DNA of 64,000 nucleotides from SVEL01 sp045125245 (GTDB lineage Bacteria > Bacillota > Clostridia > Lachnospirales > Lachnospiraceae), in assembly GCA_045125245.1 (NCBI GenBank), contig JBGVNF010000005.1, positions 124,001-188,000 on the forward strand. The letters run 5' to 3'. The notes beneath the pieces were generated by a model that was not told the origin of the DNA, made no database searches, and saw only the letters and a list, made by a program, of their open reading frames with translations. The position numbers and the translations under genes are program-made. Below, piece by piece: positions 28,014 to 37,228 of this stretch (position 1 is its first letter; each line of letters begins with the position of its first letter).

Positions 28014-28647
28014 ACGGCACCTCCTGTATCTCAAGATTCCCATTACCATCGACAGTTAGTAAGCCATAACCTGTGTCCAAAAATAAATATCCGAACATAT
28101 TGTTATTTGGTTCACGTATCAGTTTGTAGAGCTTATAATCCGGTCGCCATTTACGTAAACGATTACAAATCTCCTTATCAAGTTTAAATCGACCAAGTGC
28201 TGTGTGAATTATACCATCTGCATACGCGATTCTGTAGATAGTCCCACTTGAAAAACGTAACTGAGAATAGTCTGTTACTTCAACTCCAACAGGGGCATAT
28301 CTGTCTAAATCTAACGCATATTTAGTATATGTTCTGTACGGTGTATGTTCCGGTACTCTTCTACACTCAACTGTACCTGACATAGTGTAACAATCATACT
28401 GAACGTTATTCCAATCCACACATAGCATATAAGATTTGTCAGCAAGCAAAGCTGCTTCACACATCTGGTAATTATCCTTCTCCAATATCTCATGATGCTC
28501 CTGCCAAACATTACCAAACTGTTCGTTAGCAAGCGAACCAGGGATTATCAAATTAGGATACCCAACGAGCGTTTTCTTATTCCAATCAAATCTGTCATGT
28601 ATAACTGTGCCAAATGGCACTAGTCTATAACAGCATTGACTATACAT
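27997..28647 (-). CDS. Hypothetical protein (216 aa)
   Basis: Tyr/Cys-rich soluble protein with repeating short strands (for example SGTIYRIAYADGIIHTALG and FGYLFLDTGYGLLTVDGNG), resembling a small propeller or beta-repeat protein. GGGGTGAT lies before ATG 28647. It overlaps the genes on both sides. Family not recognised. Confidence 0.7.
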   Translation of the reverse strand: MYSQCCYRLVPFGTVIHDRFDWNKKTLVGYPNLIIPGSLANEQFGNVWQEHHEILEKDNYQMCEAALLADKSYMLCVDWNNVQYDCYTMSGTVECRRVPEHTPYRTYTKYALDLDRYAPVGVEVTDYSQLRFSSGTIYRIAYADGIIHTALGRFKLDKEICNRLRKWRPDYKLYKLIREPNNNMFGYLFLDTGYGLLTVDGNGNLEIQEVPYGIEI

Positions 28648-29248
28648 ATTTATCACCCCATTCTAAAACAATATTACCAATTTCCTTAATTTGAACCATT
28701 AGATTTAAATCTGCCTCGTCCATAACCATTTTCTCGATAATACTGTAGATAGGCATTCTGTTGCATATAGCAAATGTTCTTACTTCTTCGGATTGAAGAA
28801 AGAATATCTTAATAAATATCTGTAACACAGTATCGATGTAAGACTCTACATCTTCATCACAAATCTCACAGTGCATCGTAAAGCAACGTTTTACTTCTTC
28901 ACTAACATAACCAAGAGGTCTGTGTAAATCAATCGAATATGCTTTTGTTAAAACATCAATATCATCACACTTCATTCGTTCGTAAGTATCACGTTTTAAT
29001 AATATACCAACAGTTTCAAGAACACCTTCGTCGATAGCAGTTCCAACTCTACCTTGCAAAGTAGCAATAGCTTCGATTCTCGAATTAGCATCGTTAGCAT
29101 GTGTATAATGGAACAACCTGTAAATGCAGTAAGCATTACATAGTTCACTATCATTCTCGTGTATCTTGTAGAATATATCACATTCCTTTACGAATGCTTT
29201 CTTTTCTGTATCGCTATTTATTAAGTCAACTACATAATCTCTTAACAT
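28640..29248 (-). CDS. Hypothetical helical protein (202 aa)
   Basis: All-helical, acidic, with scattered cysteines; no signal peptide or motif recognised. AGAGGTAAG precedes the ATG. It lies 5 nt after a small membrane protein gene and overlaps the next start. Confidence 0.7.
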   Translation of the reverse strand: MLRDYVVDLINSDTEKKAFVKECDIFYKIHENDSELCNAYCIYRLFHYTHANDANSRIEAIATLQGRVGTAIDEGVLETVGILLKRDTYERMKCDDIDVLTKAYSIDLHRPLGYVSEEVKRCFTMHCEICDEDVESYIDTVLQIFIKIFFLQSEEVRTFAICNRMPIYSIIEKMVMDEADLNLMVQIKEIGNIVLEWGDKYV

Positions 29249-29253
29249 ATAGC

Positions 29254-29673
29254 TTACCTCTTAAAATATTTCAAGGCTAATTTCACAACACTGTATATTA
29301 TAACACCAATCGCTAAAAGTATTCCAGTAAAACTTGATATAAGAACTGCTAATGATATTGTCTTTATATTCTCTACATAATAGATACATTCAAATAGTAT
29401 TACTATTACAGACAATAATATAGCCAAGTAATAATACCTACTTACTTTATTACTCTGCTTAAGCAATCTTAGTTCTTCTGATTTAGTGTTACCCTGCTCC
29501 TGCTGTATTTTCTCTTCTACGTGTTTGAGAGCGTAATCATGAAGCAGAGCCCCATCATTACTTCTCTCAAGCACATGTAAAGTACCAGCATCATCAAACT
29601 TAATCTGAGCTTTTTCTGGGTCAGCATTAGGTGCAATAGCCTTTAATAACTCTGGACTCAAATCAAAACTCAT
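29254..29673 (-). CDS. C-terminal two-helix membrane protein (139 aa)
   Basis: A soluble N-terminal half (SFDLSPELLKAIAPNADP) is followed by a basic linker and two membrane helices (YYLAILLSVIVILFECIYY and ISSFTGILLAIGVIIY) with a basic tail. ATG 29673 has GAGGG upstream and overlaps the end of the helicase gene. Family not recognised. Confidence 0.7.
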   Translation of the reverse strand: MSFDLSPELLKAIAPNADPEKAQIKFDDAGTLHVLERSNDGALLHDYALKHVEEKIQQEQGNTKSEELRLLKQSNKVSRYYYLAILLSVIVILFECIYYVENIKTISLAVLISSFTGILLAIGVIIYSVVKLALKYFKR

Positions 29674-29687
29674 ATAACAACCCTCAT

Positions 29688-31679
29688 CTAAATTACACAT
29701 AATAAAGATTCAAATGTAGACAAATCGTCGTATAGTTTATGTTCCTGACGATAAATCTCATCATATCTTGAATAAGTGTTATGTTCCGGATTAGCGATAA
29801 GAGAACACAACGCTTTATCAGAGTAAGATATTGTAACTGAATCTTTTGCTCTGGTTATTGCAACATAAAGCAGGTTTCTTTCTGAGCGAACATCTAATGA
29901 CGCATCATATTCACAACCATATTTTGTTTTCCTATCAAGAACTGTAACATTCGGGAATATACCTTCGTTAACATCCAGCATGTAAATATGTTCTGCTTCA
30001 AGTCCTTTACTGGAATGCATTGTATAACATCTTACACCCATATCGGCTTTTATACATTCCAAAGCACGATTAGACTTATCAATCTCACGCTGATGCATTT
30101 CCGGATATGTTCTAATGTTACAAATAGGTGCAACCATATTATAGTAGTAGGTATCCTCATTTGGGTAATACTCATACTGTTTGATATATCTATCATAAAC
30201 AGTTTTAAGCGAAACAATAACATTACCTGCTGACTTCTTCGCCTGAATACGATTGCCTGCTTCTCTCATAGCACGTAATATATCACGTGATGATTCATTC
30301 TCAAGAACTCTATCTAAGTCAAAGATAGGTTTCTTACCTTTTCTCATAATACCTAAGTATTCACCAATATTGTACTTCTGGAATCTGAATTCCGGGAAGT
30401 GTGCTAAAGCTGCTTTTGCATAATCAATATCATACGGCTTCCATGCAGCGTTAACTAAGTCACATAATGTAGACAGTACCGGTATCTCCATAACCATCAT
30501 AAACTTAGGACACTTATACGGAATACCCTTTGTATACAATTCGTCAATAACCGGAATTGTAGACGCATTGTTACGATAGAGTACCATGATACTGTTGAGT
30601 GTTTCTGCTGTTGTTCCTTCGAATATCTTAGACCAATCAAGATTATGTCTGTCAACAAACTGAATACAATCGTCATTGTACTGAGCACCTAATCTTCCTA
30701 AGAAAGCAGAGTCACTATCAAGGTTAGGTGTAATAACTCTTGTTGCCAAATCAGCAATCTTCTGATTACATCTAAACGACTGTGTTAAGTAACAAGTACG
30801 TGCATCTGGTCTTGCATTCATGTAAGCATTAACAATCTCAGGACATGCACCGTTATAAACATAAATCTGCTGTTTCATATCACCAACTACAACAAGTGTC
30901 TTAGCAACACGACGCAGTATCTCAAGATGCAATAAAGAGATATCCTGGAACTCGTCAACAATCATAATGTCATATCTTCCCATCCACATCTTTGCTACTT
31001 CAGGCTTCTTAATTAAAGCATAGAGGCAGTAGAGTGGAATGTCACCTTCTTTGATACGCTCATCAATAAAGCCCATATCGAACCATCTTTTTCTGATTCT
31101 CTGAAATGCACTGATTGGCATATCAAGACTTATAAACTCATAGCGAGACATAACGTTTTCATCATTAAAGATAAACGCTGAGTTTAAAGAGTTAATCGTA
31201 CGGATTACATTCCATACTTTCTTTTTGTCAAATGAATACTCAGGTAATTCTAACCTGATATAATCTGACATAAGCTTAATAGCATCTTCCATATTGTAGT
31301 TATCAATAACTTCAAATCCTGGATAGATGTCTACAAGAAGTCTTCTTGCGAAAGCATGAAAAGTGGTAAAAGTAGCACCAAGCCCTGCTCCACATTTCTT
31401 TGCTAATTTTCTGTAACGTGATTCAATTTCATTTGTAGCCGCTTTTGTATACGACATACAGTAAATCTTTGTAGGGTCAACCTTGTGGTACTTCTGTGCT
31501 AAGATAATACCTGCTGTAAGCGTATGTGTCTTACCTGTACCAGGGTTAGCGAATGTAATTGTGTTTTTAGTAAAGTCAGAAGCAAAGTCACGCTGTTCAT
31601 CGGTAAGCGGCTTTCCTATCTTGTGTTCAATAAGTTTAAGCTCAAACAGAGCCTCGTTGTTATTTACAATGTTTTCCAT
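29688..31679 (-). CDS. UvrD/PcrA-type superfamily 1 DNA helicase (663 aa)
   Basis: Shows the ordered SF1A motifs: P-loop NPGTGKT (residues 45-51), motif Ia YTKAATNEI, motif II IVDEFQDIS (near 236), motif III with VVVGDMKQQIY, motif IV SFRCNQKIA, motif V with TMHSSKGLEAEH (near 553) and motif VI YVAITRAKDS (near 610). Unwinds DNA 3' to 5' using ATP, in replication restart or repair. Length fits a compact UvrD. TGAGGTCTTAAT precedes the ATG. It is the last gene of the replication/repair block starting at 39.4 kb. Confidence 0.93.
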   Translation of the reverse strand: MENIVNNNEALFELKLIEHKIGKPLTDEQRDFASDFTKNTITFANPGTGKTHTLTAGIILAQKYHKVDPTKIYCMSYTKAATNEIESRYRKLAKKCGAGLGATFTTFHAFARRLLVDIYPGFEVIDNYNMEDAIKLMSDYIRLELPEYSFDKKKVWNVIRTINSLNSAFIFNDENVMSRYEFISLDMPISAFQRIRKRWFDMGFIDERIKEGDIPLYCLYALIKKPEVAKMWMGRYDIMIVDEFQDISLLHLEILRRVAKTLVVVGDMKQQIYVYNGACPEIVNAYMNARPDARTCYLTQSFRCNQKIADLATRVITPNLDSDSAFLGRLGAQYNDDCIQFVDRHNLDWSKIFEGTTAETLNSIMVLYRNNASTIPVIDELYTKGIPYKCPKFMMVMEIPVLSTLCDLVNAAWKPYDIDYAKAALAHFPEFRFQKYNIGEYLGIMRKGKKPIFDLDRVLENESSRDILRAMREAGNRIQAKKSAGNVIVSLKTVYDRYIKQYEYYPNEDTYYYNMVAPICNIRTYPEMHQREIDKSNRALECIKADMGVRCYTMHSSKGLEAEHIYMLDVNEGIFPNVTVLDRKTKYGCEYDASLDVRSERNLLYVAITRAKDSVTISYSDKALCSLIANPEHNTYSRYDEIYRQEHKLYDDLSTFESLLCVI

Positions 31680-31680
31680 A

Positions 31681-32412
31681 TTAAGACCTCATCTGCAAAA
31701 AATCAGTTATATCTACCTTCTCCTCTTCTTTGACAATCATACTTTTTGTTACTACATCATCAATCCAAGAAAGAAGATATTTGAAACCACGTGGCATTTC
31801 CGGACACGAACCATCAAGACCAATCATCTTATCTCGTCCAAAACAAGCCGGAACAGGATTAATAGAGTTCCTATCTATTTCGCTTTTATCAACAAGAATA
31901 ACGTAAGGAGATTTAGTAATATAAACTTTATCCTCATCAAAGTCATCAATGTTGATACGCTTAGAAACCATACCCATGATATCTGCCATACAGTTACTTA
32001 AATCATACTCAATATCTGGCCTAGCCATAATCATCAAGATAAGAAGACATTCTTGAACTACATCTCCTGTATCTATTTTGATAAGATATTTTCCTTTAGG
32101 TACTTTAGGAATATCTTCGTACCATGTTTCCTTTTTAACCACCTGAGCAAAGTCAAGTATTGGCCACTCTTCATCAGGATTAAGAATGTGATATCTATTA
32201 TCCTGTAGAAGTTTATCCAATGCTGGGTCTTCTGTGTTTCTGAATATAATCTTGTCATAATACTTTTCAAGAATACTAACACAATCAGGACCAAACCTGC
32301 ACCCATTTAAGTCTACCTCCTGCTCGACTAAAGTGTCGAGCGTGAGACGTAGACGTTTATTTATTTTGTTTATGATGTATCTTGTACCAATAACTTCACG
32401 AAGTAAAACCAT
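31681..32412 (-). CDS. Hypothetical protein in replication block (243 aa)
   Basis: Soluble mixed alpha/beta protein, no recognised motif. TAGGAGGACG precedes the ATG. It sits one base from the helicase gene and 9 nt after the Rad50 C-terminal half gene, so it is probably a repair or replication accessory protein. Confidence 0.7.
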   Translation of the reverse strand: MVLLREVIGTRYIINKINKRLRLTLDTLVEQEVDLNGCRFGPDCVSILEKYYDKIIFRNTEDPALDKLLQDNRYHILNPDEEWPILDFAQVVKKETWYEDIPKVPKGKYLIKIDTGDVVQECLLILMIMARPDIEYDLSNCMADIMGMVSKRINIDDFDEDKVYITKSPYVILVDKSEIDRNSINPVPACFGRDKMIGLDGSCPEMPRGFKYLLSWIDDVVTKSMIVKEEEKVDITDFLQMRS

Positions 32413-32421
32413 AACGTCCTC

Positions 32422-33075
32422 CTAAAATACTTTCGATACGGTAGTGTTACCCATGTCATCTTTTCTGAAGTTATATTCGGAATCTAAGATGCCATCCATA
32501 ACGTTGTGTCTTTGTTCAATGCATATGATATTACAATCTTTCTTCATAGCACTGAAAATATCTTTCATAGATTGTGTAGTGGTATCACTGAGAGTGAAGA
32601 ACGACTCATCATAAAGCATTAACTGTAGTGCATCCGGTTGTGCTTTTAAAGAAGCATAACGTAGTAAGGCACCAAGTACAGCTCTATATCCACCACCTTC
32701 TCTAAGGTTGATATTTTGACCTGTTTCATTTACAACAGACACTCTTCCTGATTCGTCTGCATGTAAATGTATACCTCTGGTTCCTGCATCCGGAACCATC
32801 TCACCTGCAGCAATAATAGCAAGATTAAGCATTTCTTTTGCTGAGTCCTGGTGATTCTTTGCGTAAGACTGTACGTTCTTATAGATATCATGCAAGTGAT
32901 TTCCACACTCTTTAACTTCAGCACGCTCCTGCACTACCTGCTCTAAACGTGTTTTAAACTGTGAGACCTTTTCCTCATTAGCCTTACCTTTCATAGCACG
33001 TTCGTTTGCAACACTAATCTTCTTTACAAGATTATTCCTGATATCAATAAGCCTTTGTTGTCTCTCATCATACAT
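32422..33075 (-). CDS. Rad50/SbcC C-terminal ATPase half (217 aa)
   Basis: A short coiled coil (residues 1-85) leads to an ABC-type C-terminal lobe: signature NLREGGGYRAVLGALLRYA (about 122-141, in place of LSGGQ), Walker B LQLMLYDESFFTLSD (150-164) and a CIEQRHN switch (185-191). The P-loop half is absent and is encoded separately at 37229-38104. The two should associate to make one Rad50-like ATPase that works with the Mre11-like nuclease at 34406. The start overlaps the clamp-like gene by about 50 nt in a different frame, with GGAGAAT immediately before the ATG. Confidence 0.75.
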   Translation of the reverse strand: MYDERQQRLIDIRNNLVKKISVANERAMKGKANEEKVSQFKTRLEQVVQERAEVKECGNHLHDIYKNVQSYAKNHQDSAKEMLNLAIIAAGEMVPDAGTRGIHLHADESGRVSVVNETGQNINLREGGGYRAVLGALLRYASLKAQPDALQLMLYDESFFTLSDTTTQSMKDIFSAMKKDCNIICIEQRHNVMDGILDSEYNFRKDDMGNTTVSKVF

Positions 33076-34058
33076 ACATATTCTCCATTCGTAGATATGG
33101 CAGTAGGCTTGTCCAATATGTTAACAACACTAATTAAAGATTTTACTGGAACCTGCATACTTAAACCTTTACTTAAGTTAGCATCCTGTGGTTCGGTAGA
33201 AAGATTAACGTGGTTGTTTGCATATTTTAAATCCATACGCCCATCACGTAAAATCAAAGTTATAACATCTTTTTTGATGTTTTTAATTATCTCACCCGTA
33301 ATCATACTAACATCAGGCGTAAGTTCAGACGTACAAACATCACGACATCTAACAACCATCTTCTCAATGATGTTAGGTAATTCTACCTGTTTAGAGATAG
33401 GAACATTTACAATATAGTAATTGCCATCTCCCAACTGCTTTCTGATAATCATACTGGTAGGTGATTGCTGATAAACCTCAGCTTCATAATCATAAACCTT
33501 TTCAAGTAACTGGCTTGTTATACTACCTACAATACCATTCATTGCTCCGAATATACAGCATTGAGAAACACTAACTGTCCAATAAACCGGACCAAGTTCA
33601 ACTGTAATAGACGTAGATAATTCACTAGCAAGACTCTTAAGGTTCTTGATTGCTTTGATAACATTTGCATATGGTTTAAGTGATATAAACTGCCAGTCAG
33701 GACTATGAATAATCTTATCCGTAAAGTTATCACTTAACTTAAGTACAGAAGTATAATATGGCTTATTACAAATAACTTCTGCCATCGTATTACCCGTAGC
33801 AACAGATAAACGTATACTTGCACCCTGACCAACAAATAAGAACGTGTTAGGTATCTCGAATGCAAATGTAAGCACATCATTCATATCAAAGTATAGATAC
33901 TTTGGTTTCTCCTCATGGTACATATAAGTACAAGTATCATCTACAATAATGTAATCAACATTAAGAGTTGTCTTGTTGACAATACATGTACAGTGTGCAC
34001 CAATCAGTTTATGTTCCACAATGAATGGAACCAATGTATTAGATTCTAAGATAATCAT
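33024..34058 (-). CDS. Sliding-clamp-like protein (344 aa)
   Basis: All-beta protein of the length of a three-domain bacterial beta clamp. The C-terminus (QVPVKSLISVVNILDKP, then AISTNGEYVCMMRDNKG) has the pattern of the last clamp domain: a helix, a Pro, then two strands where the usual MPxR lies. Sequence similarity is weak and the call depends on fold-like pattern and context (clamp loader at 15113, helicase, Mre11/Rad50). It would tether the DNA polymerase, which is not in the window. GGAGAATAATGCATA precedes the ATG, which overlaps the upstream stop (TAATG). Confidence 0.6.
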   Translation of the reverse strand: MIILESNTLVPFIVEHKLIGAHCTCIVNKTTLNVDYIIVDDTCTYMYHEEKPKYLYFDMNDVLTFAFEIPNTFLFVGQGASIRLSVATGNTMAEVICNKPYYTSVLKLSDNFTDKIIHSPDWQFISLKPYANVIKAIKNLKSLASELSTSITVELGPVYWTVSVSQCCIFGAMNGIVGSITSQLLEKVYDYEAEVYQQSPTSMIIRKQLGDGNYYIVNVPISKQVELPNIIEKMVVRCRDVCTSELTPDVSMITGEIIKNIKKDVITLILRDGRMDLKYANNHVNLSTEPQDANLSKGLSMQVPVKSLISVVNILDKPTAISTNGEYVCMMRDNKGLLISGIIL

Positions 34059-34402
34059 TATGCATTATTCTCCATGTTATCCATTTGACGAATCAATTCA
34101 ACTGCCTTTTTATTAAGATTATCAACGTATACATTGACTTTCTCAATCATAGCATTCACACTGTCAATCTGCTGATTTACAGCAGCATCATCCAATTTAT
34201 CTTTATAGGATTCTGATAATAACTCTCTAACATTCAATGAGTTAATATCAATGCCCATACTTAGTAGGTCAGCTTCCGGTATCTTCTTAAGACCGTCAAC
34301 CCATCTTTGAAATATCTGCTCGTTTGTTACACGACCAGAAATAAAGGCATGCTCTGCCTGTCTCACCAAATCTGCATAATTCTTAGTAAGTGATGATTCC
34401 AT
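34058..34402 (-). CDS. Small coiled-coil protein (114 aa)
   Basis: Helical throughout, with a C-terminal coiled coil (NAMIEKVNVYVDNLNKKAVE). GAGGGAC precedes the ATG. It lies between the Mre11-like and clamp-like genes, touching both, so it is probably an accessory of one of them. Family not recognised. Confidence 0.7.
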   Translation of the reverse strand: MESSLTKNYADLVRQAEHAFISGRVTNEQIFQRWVDGLKKIPEADLLSMGIDINSLNVRELLSESYKDKLDDAAVNQQIDSVNAMIEKVNVYVDNLNKKAVELIRQMDNMENNA

Positions 34403-34405
34403 TAC

Positions 34406-35479
34406 TTAAAGTCCCTCACTTTCTTGTTTCGCAATATAGACAAGTGTATCGATATCCTCAGGATTTCGAATAACAGAACGTATCTGTGTCTTGTCTGATT
34501 TTGTATAACCTTGACTCTCTAAGAACCTGTTAAGAGTTAAGAACTGTTGATTATCTCCAATAAATGCAGTTGCCTGCAATTCACTGTAGAGATTTTCTTT
34601 TGCGTTCCCATTTAAGGATTTCAGTTTACCTGTATCCTCTTCTGTCTTCTGATAGAAAGTTAACTCGTCAGTATGTAAGGTTTGTCTGTGATATTCCAAT
34701 TTGTACTCACCACTTTCATAGATAGTGATTATAGGAATATCAATATAATCATGCCTTGCTTTCTTACCTGCATCTGTATTGGTAAGTGAGCCTGGTATAA
34801 TCATAAGTGTATCCTTACCATTTGTACTTCTTATTACATGAGAGCCAATTACTTTATGTATATGACCAACAATTGCAATCTCCACCCCATTTAATGCTTT
34901 AGATATGTTAGACTCGTCAGATATAACGTGTCCCATATTAAGACCATGTAATAATGGTGCAGGAATAATCTGCTCTGTGTGAAATATTGCAAAGTGATGT
35001 TTGCACTCCGGGTCAAGTTCGCACTTATAGTCAAGTGCACCCTCTGCAACCGGATTCCAATGTTTCAATAAGAATTCACATCCGTTTAAAACAATCCTGT
35101 CCGGAGTTTTAATTATTTGCTCATTACGATTAACATCATGCCTAGAGCGATAAACTGGATGTGGTTGTATCAAAAATAACTCAGGATTAGAATCCATTTG
35201 AATTCTAATATGGTTACCAATTACACCATAGAAGTTACCGTTTAGTGCTTCTGCCATATCTCTGTCAATATCAGTGTGACATAGAGCGGCTGCTACATCA
35301 GAACCATAACCGCCATGAAACCAATCCCCTGCTGAAATGAAGTGAGTAACTCCATTTTGCTTTATGAAGTTTATAATATCCAACTGCACGTTCTTGCAAG
35401 CGTTGCAGTAGCCTTTGATTGTACTAATGTCTTTCATACGCTTATGCAAGTCACCAGCAATCATAACCTTATATTCCAT
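34406..35479 (-). CDS. Mre11/SbcD-type nuclease (357 aa)
   Basis: Calcineurin-like phosphoesterase with the two-metal ligands in order: IAGDLHKR (D10, H12), SAGDWFHGG (near 50), GVIGNHI (near 91), a His in FAIFHTEQ (near 170) and IVGHIHKV (near 203). Length and order fit SbcD/gp47, the nuclease subunit that processes DNA ends and recombination intermediates with Rad50/SbcC. Its ATPase partner is split into two genes that flank this one (37229 and 32422). GAGGTAAAG precedes the ATG. Confidence 0.88.
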   Translation of the reverse strand: MEYKVMIAGDLHKRMKDISTIKGYCNACKNVQLDIINFIKQNGVTHFISAGDWFHGGYGSDVAAALCHTDIDRDMAEALNGNFYGVIGNHIRIQMDSNPELFLIQPHPVYRSRHDVNRNEQIIKTPDRIVLNGCEFLLKHWNPVAEGALDYKCELDPECKHHFAIFHTEQIIPAPLLHGLNMGHVISDESNISKALNGVEIAIVGHIHKVIGSHVIRSTNGKDTLMIIPGSLTNTDAGKKARHDYIDIPIITIYESGEYKLEYHRQTLHTDELTFYQKTEEDTGKLKSLNGNAKENLYSELQATAFIGDNQQFLTLNRFLESQGYTKSDKTQIRSVIRNPEDIDTLVYIAKQESEGL

Positions 35480-35487
35480 AGATAACT

Positions 35488-35997
35488 TTACCTCGTCATC
35501 GCACCTGTTCCACTAATACCATTGTCTAAACGATACTTAATGTCTTCATTCAGAAATGGATAAATAGGAAACATATTGTTTAGTAAAACACACTTATCCC
35601 TAGCATACATATATCTGACGTTGTATATGTTATAGTCAGCTAACAGTATATTCAGAGCATTGAGATTGTCTACATAGGAAGCGTGTAAACTATTATAGTG
35701 TTCTTCAGATATACGAACATTAGGTTTACCTAAATCCCAGTAAGCCGATATTAGACTTCTATGAATAGGTAAAATCAAAGAATCGAAATTACTTCTATTT
35801 AGATGTGTTTTGTATGGTATACCTAATTCAGATAATATAATCTGCTGATACCTTACAATCTTCACTACTTCATCGATTGTCTGTAGTAAACATGCTTTTG
35901 CATAAACCATCTCAATAAAGTCTTCAACATACTGAACACATAAGGATATCAATGCTATTACCAAACCTGCTATAATAAAAATAAACAATGTTTTCAT
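35488..35997 (-). CDS. N-terminally anchored membrane protein (169 aa)
   Basis: One membrane helix at the start (LFIFIIAGLVIALISLCV), then a long helical domain with YN repeats and NNMFPIYPFL near the end. The helix pattern and the YN...N.FP order are weakly reminiscent of LemA proteins, but the similarity is too low to name it. Two more membrane or small genes precede it (36011 and 36291), forming a trio inserted in the repair block after a terminator. Confidence 0.65.
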   Translation of the reverse strand: MKTLFIFIIAGLVIALISLCVQYVEDFIEMVYAKACLLQTIDEVVKIVRYQQIILSELGIPYKTHLNRSNFDSLILPIHRSLISAYWDLGKPNVRISEEHYNSLHASYVDNLNALNILLADYNIYNVRYMYARDKCVLLNNMFPIYPFLNEDIKYRLDNGISGTGAMTR

Positions 35998-36010
35998 AGA
36001 TATCACCATC

Positions 36011-36286
36011 TCAAATTAAAAATAATCTTGGTAGACTTAAACCTGTTAAATTAATCTTTTCATATAACTCTAAGACACTATTGTTGTACATAAGTATATC
36101 AACATGTAAATCGAACCACTCATCCCACAACAAAGATGTCTTGTCAATATTGTACGTAAGGTATACTAATCGGAATTTGTAATTTTTATCAAACCCAATC
36201 TTACTGCATAAATCAGCTATTCTTTTCTCGAGTAAAACTCTGTCAAGTGATAAGTTATTAACTTTCTTTTTAGATACCAATAACAT
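36011..36286 (-). CDS. Hypothetical small protein (91 aa)
   Basis: Basic N-terminus, then helical and Leu rich, no membrane segment. CGAGGTAATG before ATG 36286 sets the start; it overlaps the preceding gene's end region. Family not recognised. Confidence 0.6.
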   Translation of the reverse strand: MLLVSKKKVNNLSLDRVLLEKRIADLCSKIGFDKNYKFRLVYLTYNIDKTSLLWDEWFDLHVDILMYNNSVLELYEKINLTGLSLPRLFLI

Positions 36287-36290
36287 AACA

Positions 36291-36650
36291 TTACCTCGGG
36301 AATGTATCCGGTATGTGTACAACCCCATCAATCATTGTAGGAGCCCATACACTGTTGTCAATGACAAATAAGGGGTTATCGTACACTTGACTAAGTTTAT
36401 AGGTATTTGTGTTATTGGTTACATCAAACCAAGATGTTGACCCGGTTGTTATGGTAATTTCTTCTGCCTGGTAATCTGTCTTAATTTCCGTAATAATTGA
36501 ATACTCATCATAAATGCGATTCAAATTATTTACAACAGTAGCGTTGAGAATCGGAGGTAAAACAAATAACACAGCTACTACCGAAACCAATATGATACAA
36601 CAAAGATAGAAGTTGTTAATACCTTTTACGATTTGTTTAAGTTTACCCAT
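36291..36650 (-). CDS. Signal-anchored protein (119 aa)
   Basis: One N-terminal membrane helix (FYLCCIILVSVVAVLFVLPP) then an exported beta-rich domain with many Thr and Asn. GTG 36659 and ATG 36650 are both possible starts. It follows a U-tract terminator, so this trio of genes (36650 to 35488) may have its own promoter. Family not recognised. Confidence 0.65.
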   Translation of the reverse strand: MGKLKQIVKGINNFYLCCIILVSVVAVLFVLPPILNATVVNNLNRIYDEYSIITEIKTDYQAEEITITTGSTSWFDVTNNTNTYKLSQVYDNPLFVIDNSVWAPTMIDGVVHIPDTFPR

Positions 36651-36665
36651 TGCTTTCACTCTTTC

Positions 36666-36705
36666 AAAAAATACGCCGGCTAATATATCTCAACTAACCG
36701 GCGTA
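36666..36705 (-). terminator. Intrinsic terminator
   Basis: TACGCCGG pairs with CCGGCGTA (8 bp; loop 36680-36697) and is followed on the minus strand by six U residues. It lies 12 nt after the stop of the alpha-CTD-like gene and separates it from the membrane trio. This is the clearest factor-independent terminator in the window. Confidence 0.85.
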
Positions 36706-36716
36706 CTCACTTTACA

Positions 36717-37220
36717 TTAATTCAATTTCAATTTACCGGTGCCACTAAGGAACTTAAGAATCTCAAGCTGACTCCACTTTCCTACACCAGGAATATTATA
36801 GAGATACACAAGACCTAATCTTAACCAGATAAGCAAATCTTCATCTGTAAGAATATCCTGACGTCTCAGTGCATTAACAGTTCTCGTTGAGAAATGCTGA
36901 ATGGCTCCAAGACTTAAACCATCATGCTTGAATAAATCAACTCCTGTTATGTAAATGATATTCTTAGGGTTAATAAGATGGTTTAATGCAACGCTAGTTT
37001 TATGTGCTGCTTTCTTATGTGTAATCTCTGCAATCATAGCAACCCGATGTGTTGTATGATACATGTCAAGTAACTCAAGATAATATCTGTCATCAATAGA
37101 CATGTCATCAATAATCTTCCTCATTCTCTGGGTCACTACTTTATCAGACAGTGCTCTCTTCCCATAAGCCTTTCTTACATGGGAAATATACTGCTGATAC
37201 ATATAATTATATTTTGCCAT
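36717..37220 (-). CDS. Alpha-CTD-like HhH protein (167 aa)
   Basis: The last 60 residues follow the RNA polymerase alpha C-terminal domain closely in pattern: FSTRTVNALRRQDILTDEDL, then YLYNIPGVGKWSQLEILKFL (compare SxRxxNxLxxxxIxTxxxL ... xIxxxGxxSxxEIxxxL). The N-terminal 100 residues are basic and helical. It may bind promoter DNA or RNA polymerase. It lies between the Rad50 N-half gene (8 nt) and a strong terminator, so it ends a transcription unit that begins with the SSB-like gene. AGGAGCATAT precedes the ATG. Confidence 0.75.
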   Translation of the reverse strand: MAKYNYMYQQYISHVRKAYGKRALSDKVVTQRMRKIIDDMSIDDRYYLELLDMYHTTHRVAMIAEITHKKAAHKTSVALNHLINPKNIIYITGVDLFKHDGLSLGAIQHFSTRTVNALRRQDILTDEDLLIWLRLGLVYLYNIPGVGKWSQLEILKFLSGTGKLKLN

Positions 37221-37228
37221 ATATGCTC

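Noticed and set aside
35488..35997. LemA-family assignment
   Set aside because: One membrane helix and a few YN/FP residues are not enough; signature spacing does not fit well.
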